Origin: a virus
Length of the DNA: 51,530 bases
Direction: 5' to 3' (one strand)
Virus record (IMG/VR): IMGVR_UViG_3300045738_000290
Location: 1-51,530 of that record
A program made the translations under genes and the position numbers. This document shows, one piece after another, positions 31,369-39,756 of the stretch (its first letter is position 1; each line of letters starts with the position of its first letter). Below the pieces are notes generated by a model, which was not told where the DNA came from, did no database searches, and worked only from the letters and a program-made list of their open reading frames with translations.

Positions 31369-33200
31369 AACTAGTATTTGATATTGAAGGCAACGGTCTT
31401 CTGCCAGAACTCACAAACATCTGGATGCTAGTAATCAAAGACAGAGAAACACAGACTATCTATAAGTTCTCTGACTACACACCATCACTACCTTCAATGG
31501 AAGATGGTCTGAAGATGCTAAGTAAAGCAGAAGTGTTGATTGGACATAACGTATTCGGGTATGACTTCCCAGCACTCCATAAGATTTACGGGTGGGTTCT
31601 CCCATTTGAAATGAAAGTACATGACACATGGATTTTATCTATGTTGAACAGGTACAACCGTAAGCACCGCCATGGACTCGAAGGTTGGGGTGAACACATT
31701 GGATTCAAAAAGGGTGACTTCTCTGATTGGTCCCAGTACTCAACTACAATGCTTTCTTATTGTATTAACGACGTAATCTTGAATGACAAAGTATATGATG
31801 TCCTTCTGAGAGAAGCAGCAGCATTGATTAAACGTAATCCACTATACTCCAAACGTATTGAGGTGGAAATGTACATTGCCAGATTAAATGCACAGCTAAA
31901 CCACAAAGGTTGGGTATTTGATTATAAGAAGTCTATGACCTTGATAAAAGAAATAACCGAAAGAATGGATAATATCGCAAGACGTATTGAGCCGAAGCTA
32001 GGTAACAAGATCGTCTACAAAGATAAGGCACCTAAGCTCCCTAAGTATACAAAGAAAGGTTGGTACGCTGCAACAACTGCACGTATGCTTTCAGAACACC
32101 TAGGACGTACTGTGATACCAGAAGATGCACTATCAAGAGAACCACCTTGGCCTCAGGGAGAAGAGTATCAGCGTTTCTCAGAAGTCCCAATTGAAATGGG
32201 GAACATGGGTGATGTAAAAGAGTACCTCCAGAAAAATGGGTGGAAGCCCGATGTGTGGAACTACACCACAATGGAAGGTAGGTTACTCAAGACATCCCCT
32301 AAACTTGAAGGTGACGCTCTGTTAGCACTCGGTGAGGCAGGAGAGGGTGTTAAGGACTATTACATGCTACGACACCGGAAGTCATTGATAGAGGGTCTGC
32401 ACAAAGCTGTAGAGAAACGTGGAGATGGCAGGGTATCTGGTAACATGTGGACTATCGGAACCGCATCGTTCAGAGTAAGACATGAAGTAATCGTTAATCT
32501 TCCATCAGAACGAGCAGAGTACGGTCATGAGATCAGATCATTATTTACATGTGAAGAAGGCTATAAGGTTGTAGGAGCAGACTCAGCTGGTAATCAGCTA
32601 CGTGGCTTCTGTCATACGATTGGTAATGCAGAGTACACCCAGAAAATAATTACATCTGATGCACACCAAGTAAACGCTGATGCATTGGGTATCACAAGGA
32701 ACTTCGCCAAAGTATTTATCTATCGTATCTTATTCGGTTCTAAAGCAAAAGGACTAGGTATGGCATTGAATATTACTACTAAAGCAGCCGAAAAGATTAT
32801 CTCAGACTTTAATAAGAGTATACCAGAGTTCCAACAGACTGTTACGAAGATGGGACACGAATGGAGTTCTAACGGAGGATGGATATTTGGGGAAACAGGT
32901 AATATCTTGTTTGTCCCAGAGATGAGTAAAGTACTAAATTACTACCTTCAGGATATGGAGAAGTTCACTTGTAGCGCTTCTGTATACTGGTCTCATCAGA
33001 AATTATTGGAAGCTGGTATTGATTTCTACCCTACTATCTTCTATCACGATGAGGATGCATTTGTAGTAAGAGAAGATCAAGCAGTGGAAGCTGGTCAGAT
33101 TATACGAGACGGTTTCAGAGAAGGGCCTAAGATGTTCGGAATTGAAATTATGGATGGCGGTGATGCATGTATAGGAGATTCATATGCTGACGTTCACTAA
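31365..33200 (+). CDS. DNA polymerase, family A (T7 gp5-like)
   Basis: A 611-residue replicative polymerase with proofreading. The exonuclease motifs are FDIEGN (Asp6, Glu8), HNVFGYDFPAL (Asp67) and YCINDVILND (Tyr132, Asp136). Polymerase motif A is VGADSAGNQLR (about 402-412), motif B AKVFIYRILFG (about 448-458, with the Lys and Tyr of the O helix) and motif C YHDEDAF (about 560). It is shorter than T7 gp5 (704). The thioredoxin-binding loop cannot be judged by eye. A gene for a 38-residue protein overlaps its end. Confidence 0.95.
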   Translation: MKLVFDIEGNGLLPELTNIWMLVIKDRETQTIYKFSDYTPSLPSMEDGLKMLSKAEVLIGHNVFGYDFPALHKIYGWVLPFEMKVHDTWILSMLNRYNRKHRHGLEGWGEHIGFKKGDFSDWSQYSTTMLSYCINDVILNDKVYDVLLREAAALIKRNPLYSKRIEVEMYIARLNAQLNHKGWVFDYKKSMTLIKEITERMDNIARRIEPKLGNKIVYKDKAPKLPKYTKKGWYAATTARMLSEHLGRTVIPEDALSREPPWPQGEEYQRFSEVPIEMGNMGDVKEYLQKNGWKPDVWNYTTMEGRLLKTSPKLEGDALLALGEAGEGVKDYYMLRHRKSLIEGLHKAVEKRGDGRVSGNMWTIGTASFRVRHEVIVNLPSERAEYGHEIRSLFTCEEGYKVVGADSAGNQLRGFCHTIGNAEYTQKIITSDAHQVNADALGITRNFAKVFIYRILFGSKAKGLGMALNITTKAAEKIISDFNKSIPEFQQTVTKMGHEWSSNGGWIFGETGNILFVPEMSKVLNYYLQDMEKFTCSASVYWSHQKLLEAGIDFYPTIFYHDEDAFVVREDQAVEAGQIIRDGFREGPKMFGIEIMDGGDACIGDSYADVH

Positions 33201-33300
33201 GATATATAGAGTAAGAAAACAACAGGTACAGAACAACCGTGGAAATGGTTATACTATGTTCCAGATAAAAGATGGGGAGTTCGTTAATGTCTATAAGTAA
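33184..33300 (+). CDS. Small basic protein (38 aa)
   Basis: A 38-residue frame (MLTFTKIYRVRKQQVQNNRG, ending DGEFVNVYK) overlapping the polymerase end by 17 bases and the exonuclease start by 14. The GGGGAG site of the exonuclease lies inside it. It is basic and may be only a coupling frame, but the packing suggests it is translated. Confidence 0.45.
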   Translation: MLTFTKIYRVRKQQVQNNRGNGYTMFQIKDGEFVNVYK

Positions 33301-34027
33301 TACATATATTGATGGAGACTCGTTGATATTTAAGTGTTCCTACGGAGTAGAAGGAAACATCCCATCTAAGTTAAAGATGAAGAAAAGATGGAAACAAGCT
33401 ATCAAGAAGATAAGATCGGAAACATTTGCTGATAACATTGGGATAGCGTTGAGAGGAGATGATAACTTCAGAGTAGAGTTATCTCCTATCTACAAGAAGA
33501 ACAGACCCAAATTAGCTGATGATGTAATGGGTCGAATAATGTGGTTAGACGCTTGGGCAAAAGAACAAGGAGCAGTTGCAGCCAATGGTTGGGAAGCTGA
33601 TGACCTTGTATGCTGTTGGGCATATGAAGCTGATAAACGCGGTGAAGCTTATGTGATCGCTGGTATTGATAAAGACTTACTTCAGTATCCTGGAAATCAT
33701 TACAACTATGGCGGAACAGCTAGAAAACCTAAGACTGATGAAGAGAAGTGGAACTTCATTACACCAGAAGCTGGTCAGTTCGCCTTATTCTGTCAGTTTC
33801 TAACTGGTGATTCAACGGATAACATAATTGGTATAAAAGGAATTGGTCCAGCTAAAGCCAATAAAGCATTGAAAGATAAAACTCCAAAAGAAATGATGGA
33901 GAAAATCGTAGAAATGTACAAAGATCACTGGCCCAAGGATTGGGATGAACAATTAAAAATGAATACCAACCTTATGTACATGCGTAGATTTGATAATGAT
34001 GAGTTTAACTATAGGGATTACTTATGA
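33287..34027 (+). CDS. 5'-3' exonuclease (T7 gp6 / FEN-like)
   Basis: A 246-residue nuclease of the 5'-3' exonuclease family. It begins YIDGDSLIFKCSYG with an N-terminal metal-binding Asp. It then shows ALRGDDNFR and YKKNRPK, GWEADDLVCCWAYEAD with the acidic pair, AGIDKDLLQYPG, and a helix-hairpin-helix region DSTDNIIGIKGIGPAKANKA. The ATG at 33287 is preferred because GGGGAG precedes it; an in-frame ATG lies five codons earlier. It probably removes primers and degrades host DNA. Confidence 0.88.
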   Translation: MSISNTYIDGDSLIFKCSYGVEGNIPSKLKMKKRWKQAIKKIRSETFADNIGIALRGDDNFRVELSPIYKKNRPKLADDVMGRIMWLDAWAKEQGAVAANGWEADDLVCCWAYEADKRGEAYVIAGIDKDLLQYPGNHYNYGGTARKPKTDEEKWNFITPEAGQFALFCQFLTGDSTDNIIGIKGIGPAKANKALKDKTPKEMMEKIVEMYKDHWPKDWDEQLKMNTNLMYMRRFDNDEFNYRDYL

Positions 34028-34031
34028 TTAA

Positions 34032-34829
34032 ATGGATAATGGAATATGGACACATACAGAGCAGATGGATACAGCTAAGTACTACGGCTTTATCTATCTG
34101 ATCACGGACTTATTAAATTCTAAATTCTATATTGGTAAGAAACAGTACTTCAGCGTTAAAAAACTACCTCCATTAAAAGGTCATAAACGTAAGAGAACTA
34201 AGATTGAAGAAATGGATTGGAGAAATTATACTTCATCTTCTACTTACGTAAATGAAAAGATAGGAGAGTTAGGTATGGATAATTTTGAATTTGAAATACT
34301 GACTGAATGCATCTCGAAAGCTGATATGACTTATCAAGAAGTAGCTATTATGCATTCGATGAATGTATTAACTACAATGAAAGAAGATGGAACTCCTAGG
34401 TATTACAACAGAGCTATAGGTAATATTAAGTTTATACCTCCATTAGAAGTGTCGGATAAAACTCGTAAGAAAATGAGAGAAGCTTATCTGAAAAAAAGTA
34501 AGAAAACCTGCCAAGTATGCAAGAGAGTTCTTAATACATTAATGTTTGATAGAGATGGCCATGGTTCAAGTTGTCCAAGAGAAGAAGGAAAGATACTATG
34601 CTATTCCTGTAAAAAGAACATGTCACCAGATTGCTTTTCAAAAGACAGATCAAAAAAAGATGAAGTAGGAACTCTATGTAAAGAATGTGAGAAAACTTAC
34701 AATAGAGAGCATTATAGCGCTAATAAAGTGAAAAGAGCTAAAGAGATGAAAGAATACTACAATAAAAACAAGGATAAATTAAAGAGAAAAGCAAGAAAGA
34801 GATATAAACTAAAGAAAGAGAGTAAATGA
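34032..34829 (+). CDS. GIY-YIG-type endonuclease with zinc-ribbon tail
   Basis: A 265-residue protein. The N-terminus has YGFIYLITDLLNSKFYIGKK, a variant of the GIY-YIG nuclease core, followed by helical elements. The C-terminal half has CQVCKRVL and CYSCKKNM with matching LCKECEKTY, as in zinc-binding DNA recognition modules, and a Lys-rich end. It sits alone between exonuclease and primase-helicase, the kind of place where free-standing homing endonucleases insert. Its end overlaps the next start by four bases. The start is uncertain (34032 or 34065). Catalytic Arg and Glu were not firmly assigned. Confidence 0.65.
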   Translation: MDNGIWTHTEQMDTAKYYGFIYLITDLLNSKFYIGKKQYFSVKKLPPLKGHKRKRTKIEEMDWRNYTSSSTYVNEKIGELGMDNFEFEILTECISKADMTYQEVAIMHSMNVLTTMKEDGTPRYYNRAIGNIKFIPPLEVSDKTRKKMREAYLKKSKKTCQVCKRVLNTLMFDRDGHGSSCPREEGKILCYSCKKNMSPDCFSKDRSKKDEVGTLCKECEKTYNREHYSANKVKRAKEMKEYYNKNKDKLKRKARKRYKLKKESK

Positions 34830-36562
34830 ATGAAACTATAGAAAAGCCTAAAGATGAAAGAAAACTTCGTGGAAGACACAGTTGTCCTTTCTGCGGATCA
34901 TCTGACTCTTTAGGTTACTATGAGAGTAATGCTAGATGTTACGGATCATGCGATAAAACATTTTGGTATGAGAAAGGAGAAAAGATTGAAACTTTGGATT
35001 TTGAGGAAGAAATTGTGACGATTGATCACATTAGAAATCTGCCATTCAGAGGTAGAAAGGATAGAGATGTCACGAGAGAGGTAGCAGAGTTTTACGGAGC
35101 AACATCTGAAATAGATGAATCTGGAAATCCCACTTCTTGGTACTTCCCATGGACACAGAAAGGTAAGACCATTGCCTATAAACAGAAGACACCTACGAAA
35201 GAGTTCTATCTGAAAGGTGACACTAAGCTGTTGAAGAATAAGGATACAGAGCTATTCGGTCAGAGTTTATTCTCAAAAGGTGGGTTAACTCTGTTAATCA
35301 CCGAAGGAGAGCTTGATGCATTATCAATTCAAAGAGCTTACCTACAGAAATACAAGAGAACTTACCCAGTAGTATCAATGTTTAACTCAACAGATAAAAG
35401 TCTGATAGTTAATAACTTAGATTATATTAAATCATTCAAGAAAATAATTATCTGGGGAGATAAGGATGAAGCTGGGTTAAAAGCTGTAAAAGAAGCTTGC
35501 AAAGCTATCGGCGCTGGAAAGGTGTACACAGTAGATACAAAGTATAAAGATGCAAATGAAGCATTACTAGCTGAAGGTCATAAATTTGTAATTAACAGCA
35601 TATGGAGTGCATCTCTGTGGAACCCATCAGGATTTGTATCTGGCATGGATATCTGGAAGAAGTTCAAAGAACATCGTAACAAACCAGCTACCCCATTCCC
35701 TGAATGTCTGAATGGACTTAATCTAAAACTAGATGGTATCAGAGTGAACGAAATAACATTGTTCACCTCCGGTACTGGTTCAGGAAAATCAACGATCATA
35801 AAAGAAATACTGATTAAGATCACCGAAGTAAACCCTGAATCTAAGATTGGTATTGTGTCTCTAGAAGAAGAAGTTGGTGAAACATCTGGAAAATTGATAG
35901 AGATGGACCTTAGGCACGAACTGGTGAAGCATGAAGATGATGATTACGAAGACCCTGAACAGTTAAAGTCATTTAAGAAACTCTTCCTAAAACCAGATGG
36001 TTCTGAGAGGGTTGTTATAGTGGACCACCAAGGATCATTAGGTGATGATTCCCTGATGGATAAGATGAATCAGTTGGCATCGATGGGTTGTAAATATATA
36101 ATCCTAGACCACATAACCATAGCTGTGTCAGAGGGTAACGCTGGACTCTCAGGAAACGAAGCAACAGATAAGATGATGTCAGACCTATTGAAACTTGTAA
36201 AGAGTAACGAAGTATGGCTTGGACTTATCTCACACCTACGTAAGGTTGGATCAGGTGCTAAGAGCTTCGAAGAAGGCCACATGCCATCTCTAGACGATAT
36301 CAAAGGTTCTGGCAGTATCAAACAGGTCTCATTTGATATCATTGCTTTCTCCCGCAATATGACTGCAGAGTCGGAGGAAGAGAGGAATACTATTAAGCTA
36401 TCTGTACTGAAAGCTAGATACACTGGTAGGACAGGTCCAGCAGGTTCTGCTTATTATGATATGGATACAAAACGATTGAAAGCTATTGACCCTGATAGCA
36501 ATCTTGCTATCGATAACATGTTTGATTCGACTAAGGGTGGAAAGGAGATTATAGGATTATGA
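34826..36562 (+). CDS. Primase-helicase (T7 gp4-like)
   Basis: A 578-residue bifunctional replication protein. The zinc-binding N-terminus has CPFC (20-23) and CYGSC (38-42). The TOPRIM primase core shows ITEGELDALS (about 159-168) and IIWGDKDEAGLKA (about 208-220). The RecA-type helicase has Walker A TSGTGSGKSTII (about 313-324), EEEVGET, and Walker B YIILDHITIAV. The C-terminus is short. It travels with polymerase and exonuclease as in T7. It overlaps the next small gene as ATGA. Confidence 0.94.
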   Translation: MNETIEKPKDERKLRGRHSCPFCGSSDSLGYYESNARCYGSCDKTFWYEKGEKIETLDFEEEIVTIDHIRNLPFRGRKDRDVTREVAEFYGATSEIDESGNPTSWYFPWTQKGKTIAYKQKTPTKEFYLKGDTKLLKNKDTELFGQSLFSKGGLTLLITEGELDALSIQRAYLQKYKRTYPVVSMFNSTDKSLIVNNLDYIKSFKKIIIWGDKDEAGLKAVKEACKAIGAGKVYTVDTKYKDANEALLAEGHKFVINSIWSASLWNPSGFVSGMDIWKKFKEHRNKPATPFPECLNGLNLKLDGIRVNEITLFTSGTGSGKSTIIKEILIKITEVNPESKIGIVSLEEEVGETSGKLIEMDLRHELVKHEDDDYEDPEQLKSFKKLFLKPDGSERVVIVDHQGSLGDDSLMDKMNQLASMGCKYIILDHITIAVSEGNAGLSGNEATDKMMSDLLKLVKSNEVWLGLISHLRKVGSGAKSFEEGHMPSLDDIKGSGSIKQVSFDIIAFSRNMTAESEEERNTIKLSVLKARYTGRTGPAGSAYYDMDTKRLKAIDPDSNLAIDNMFDSTKGGKEIIGL

Positions 36563-36729
36563 TTAACTTTAAGAGAACTCTAGCTGATAACTCAACCTAT
36601 GAGAATAAAGATTGGCCTGAAGACCATAGATTTGAGAATGGGATGTACACTTGTAGATGTTTAAGTTGCAAAGACTTATTCCTAGGACACAAACGAAGAT
36701 TGTATTGTAAGGAATGTTATAACGAATAG
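36559..36729 (+). CDS. Small zinc-finger-like protein (56 aa)
   Basis: A 56-residue protein whose second half reads YTCRCLSCKDLFLGHKRRLY and then CKECYNE, giving two CxxC pairs about 16 residues apart, likely to bind one zinc. An AAGGAG site lies before it, and its ATG overlaps the primase-helicase stop. It is probably a nucleic-acid-binding accessory protein. Confidence 0.7.
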   Translation: MINFKRTLADNSTYENKDWPEDHRFENGMYTCRCLSCKDLFLGHKRRLYCKECYNE

Positions 36730-36740
36730 AAAGGAAATAC

Positions 36741-39107
36741 ATGAAAACTCTAACAGAGTACCTACAGAAGAAGATTGATACAGTTGTAATCTCAGAAAAG
36801 ATACAAATTAACACTGCCTTACAACTATTGAGAAACGATACCTCTGGAAATGCTCTGGAGGACTACATTGAAACCTCCATTAAAATTATTATTCAATCAT
36901 TCTCAAAAAGTGATATAGCTGGATATGCTAAGTTGACATCTACATCAACTAAGATCGGTAAGAGTATCCTTGGAAAAATAGGGGTATCCGCTGAGAGATT
37001 TGACCACAGGGTAAGATTAGGTGATCTATTTGTGGAAGCTCTACACATAGCTGGTTATGTGAGTGTTCACAGAGACCCCGCTTTCAACGAAGAGAACAAG
37101 AGTGCCCCATATGTAATCGAGATGATGGAGACTTGGGAAGAACTTGCAAAACTTCCTACTTACAGAAACAAAGCTGATCTAATGGGGACTCTAACAGAAC
37201 CTCCGAGGCCTATCAACAAAAGTTCATTGAAGAGAACCAGAGTCAGCAAAGAAGACTGGCTGAGAGTAAAAGAGTCTGCACACATGAGAGCAGGTAACAA
37301 GCTTCAACAAGTGGCCTACAGAGTTAACCTACCCTTACTTAAGATTATAGAGGATAGCACTGCTCTGTTCGTCTCTGATGAAAAGATTAGAATACCCACA
37401 GCTGGAAACAAGGCTCAGATGGATCGTGCGTACAGTGAGATGAGGTTCGAAGCAAATAGGTCCAGGGGTAAGGGAAAGAAGCTAACGGCTCTCCAGAAGG
37501 CTTACGAGAAGTCTGCAAAGCTATGGAACCTAAAACTTCAGGAACTTAAAAAGAGATCGAGAAGAGCTGAGTTCAACCAGACACTGAGGAAAGCACAGGT
37601 ACTAGCAGAAGAGCCAGAGTTCTATCAGTTGGTTGAGTTGGATTACAGAGGGAGATTCTACTTTGTGGAACCCTTCTTCAACTATCAAGCAACTGATGTA
37701 GCAAAAGGACTAATGGAGTTCTCCGCTGGTCACAAGATGGGGGAAACTGGTGAAAGAGCATTGTCTATTCATACTGCTTCTTCTTTTAACATGTCATATG
37801 ATATTGATGATATTCCATCATGGTGTGAATCAGATTATAAGAGCTATCTGGAATCAGAAGGGCTCGATTCAATATCCGTTGATAAGATGACGTTAGACGA
37901 TAGGGATATGTGGTCAAGAGAAAACATTGACATGATCCTACGTCAGGCGATATCTGGAGAAATAAATATGGATGCAGAGAAACCAGTAGTGTTCATGGCG
38001 TGTTGTCTTGAATGGCACAATATCTACCTAAACCCAGATCATGTATCACACTTGCCTATCCCCATAGATGGATCAAACAATGGTTGGCAGCATCTAGGAG
38101 CAATAAGTAAAGATAAGAAAACTGGTGAACTTGTAGGTATGGTTCCATCAGATATACAGGAGGATTTATACGTTCAGACTGGTAAGGAGCTAGTTAAAAA
38201 GATGCCTGAATGGTTCCAAGAAAGATCTATGCCAATGAAACACATAAGGAAAGGTATCAGTAAACGTGGGAGTATGACCAGAGCTTACTCAGCTGGTGAG
38301 AAAACTATTGGTATTAATATGTATGCTGATTGCTGGCATGAAGGTTTCACAGATAAGTATAACATATCTGTGGAAGACTGTGGGAAACTATCTCATAATC
38401 TGATAGCTGCAATCAGCACTGTATGTCCAGGACCATTGAAGACCATGAGCTATCTGCAGAAACTAGCTGCTTACGAGATTGGTCATTATTCTTGGTTCCT
38501 AAATGGAAAAGTAGCTGATAGAAAATATAATAAGATTAAGAAGAAAATAAAAAAGCTCAACACCTATATGAATAATAATAGGGATGAACTTGAATTGTTA
38601 TATCTGGAACTTAAGAATTTTAACAGATTACTAGTTTCAGGAAATGGTAAAGATTATATTGAATGGGATACACCTTCAAATTTCCATGTAGTCTACCATA
38701 AGTATCTTCAAAGATCATTTCAATGTAAAGGAACCATTGCCGGAGTAGGAAGAATCTCACACAGATTCGTTGAGGACACCGAGAAACCTGATCTGAGAGG
38801 TTTTATGAGTGGTATATCACCTCAGTTCGTACACAGTCAAGACGGGGCGCATATGGCTCTTGTGATCGATGAGTGGGAGCATGACTTCGCACCTGTGCAT
38901 GATTCATTTAGTACTCACAGTTGTTTCGTTAAGGAACTGTTGGTGCTTACAAAGGATGTCTTCATAAAGATGTACGATCACCCTAACTACTACGATATAA
39001 TTGAAGAAAATATTCTTTCGAATACGGAAGGGTTAACAATAGAACAACCAGAGATAGGCGGATTGGTGATTGGAGATGTAATGTACTCTGATTACTTCTT
39101 TGCCTAA
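36741..39107 (+). CDS. T7-type single-subunit RNA polymerase
   Basis: A 788-residue DNA-dependent RNA polymerase. DYRGRFYFVEPFFNYQ (about 299-315) is the DxxGR motif. Motif A is IPIDGSNNGWQHLGA with Asp443. Motif B is SKRGSMTRAYS with Lys508 and Tyr516 eight residues apart. Motif C is FAPVHDSFST with Asp721. T7 has Arg four residues before the motif B Lys; here it is Lys504. The protein ends VMYSDYFFA, like the FAFA foot of T7 polymerase. It should transcribe middle and late genes from phage promoters. Unlike in T7 it lies at the end, not the start, of the early half. Confidence 0.94.
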   Translation: MKTLTEYLQKKIDTVVISEKIQINTALQLLRNDTSGNALEDYIETSIKIIIQSFSKSDIAGYAKLTSTSTKIGKSILGKIGVSAERFDHRVRLGDLFVEALHIAGYVSVHRDPAFNEENKSAPYVIEMMETWEELAKLPTYRNKADLMGTLTEPPRPINKSSLKRTRVSKEDWLRVKESAHMRAGNKLQQVAYRVNLPLLKIIEDSTALFVSDEKIRIPTAGNKAQMDRAYSEMRFEANRSRGKGKKLTALQKAYEKSAKLWNLKLQELKKRSRRAEFNQTLRKAQVLAEEPEFYQLVELDYRGRFYFVEPFFNYQATDVAKGLMEFSAGHKMGETGERALSIHTASSFNMSYDIDDIPSWCESDYKSYLESEGLDSISVDKMTLDDRDMWSRENIDMILRQAISGEINMDAEKPVVFMACCLEWHNIYLNPDHVSHLPIPIDGSNNGWQHLGAISKDKKTGELVGMVPSDIQEDLYVQTGKELVKKMPEWFQERSMPMKHIRKGISKRGSMTRAYSAGEKTIGINMYADCWHEGFTDKYNISVEDCGKLSHNLIAAISTVCPGPLKTMSYLQKLAAYEIGHYSWFLNGKVADRKYNKIKKKIKKLNTYMNNNRDELELLYLELKNFNRLLVSGNGKDYIEWDTPSNFHVVYHKYLQRSFQCKGTIAGVGRISHRFVEDTEKPDLRGFMSGISPQFVHSQDGAHMALVIDEWEHDFAPVHDSFSTHSCFVKELLVLTKDVFIKMYDHPNYYDIIEENILSNTEGLTIEQPEIGGLVIGDVMYSDYFFA

Positions 39108-39169
39108 GGAGTAGCGTAGCACACAACTACCAGAAAGGAAATATTCGATAAAACTTATGAGGAAGTGTA

Positions 39170-39352
39170 ATGAATAAATTTAGAGAAGATGAAGACCCAT
39201 ATAAGAAATGGGAAGAAGACGAAGACCCATATAAGAAATGGGAAGAAGACGAAGACCCATATAAGAAATGGGAAGAAGATGAAGACCCATATAAGAAATG
39301 GGAAGAAGATAAGGAAGATCCTTTTAAAGACTTGGAGAAAGACTTCGAATGA
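39170..39352 (+). CDS. Protein of ten-residue repeats (60 aa)
   Basis: A 60-residue, highly charged protein made of four copies of EDPYKKWEED plus a degenerate end. GAGGAAG precedes the ATG, and the stop overlaps the next start by four bases. The repeat suggests a helical, acidic binding surface. No family recognised. Confidence 0.65.
   Translation: MNKFREDEDPYKKWEEDEDPYKKWEEDEDPYKKWEEDEDPYKKWEEDKEDPFKDLEKDFE
39191..39310 (+). repeat. Four tandem 30-bp coding repeats
   Basis: Units begin at 39191, 39221, 39251 and 39281 and are nearly identical. Each encodes ten residues with Trp, Tyr and Lys-Lys flanked by acidic residues. There are no spacers, so this is not a CRISPR array. Confidence 0.9.
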
Positions 39353-39615
39353 ACTATAATATTCTGGCTCTCATGGGTCAAGACGTAACTGATGAATATT
39401 ACGCAGACACTTACGATATTCCGAGAGAGTATATTGGAACTTCAAAATTTAATGAATTTATACTAGATAAGCGAATGGAGGAAGTGATCGAGTTCTATAT
39501 AAGTATCGGGAAGTCTGATAAAGAAGCTAAGTTTAAAGCGAAGGCTGAACGTAAGGAAGCAAAAGCTGATATTGAAAAATTGATGAGAATTACTGAAAAG
39601 ACTTACTTAAAATAA
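39349..39615 (+). CDS. Middle protein, function unknown (88 aa)
   Basis: An 88-residue protein coupled to the repeat protein. It is mainly helical with a charged C-terminus (KEAKFKAKAERKEAKADIEK). It is the last gene of the plus-strand block, just before a two-way terminator. No family recognised. Confidence 0.6.
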   Translation: MNYNILALMGQDVTDEYYADTYDIPREYIGTSKFNEFILDKRMEEVIEFYISIGKSDKEAKFKAKAERKEAKADIEKLMRITEKTYLK

Positions 39616-39616
39616 T

Positions 39617-39671
39617 TAAAAAAGCTGCTATGGATTCCCTTATGGGTTTCTATAGCAGCTTATTTTTTTTA
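39617..39671. terminator. Bidirectional terminator between convergent operons
   Basis: AAGCTGCTAT pairs with ATAGCAGCTT over ten bases, with extra inner pairs CCC/GGG, and it is flanked by an A-run on the left and a T-run on the right. It ends the plus-strand replication block and the minus-strand virion block. Confidence 0.92.
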
Positions 39672-39756
39672 TTATAGGACATACATTGACGATTGTATTC
39701 GTATTAATACGTCTATAGGTCATGTATAGCCTATTACTTTAGGTAGGGCCGACAAA

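Noticed and set aside
39191-39310. CRISPR array
   Set aside because: The repeats are contiguous, in frame, and have no unique spacers; they encode a repeated peptide.
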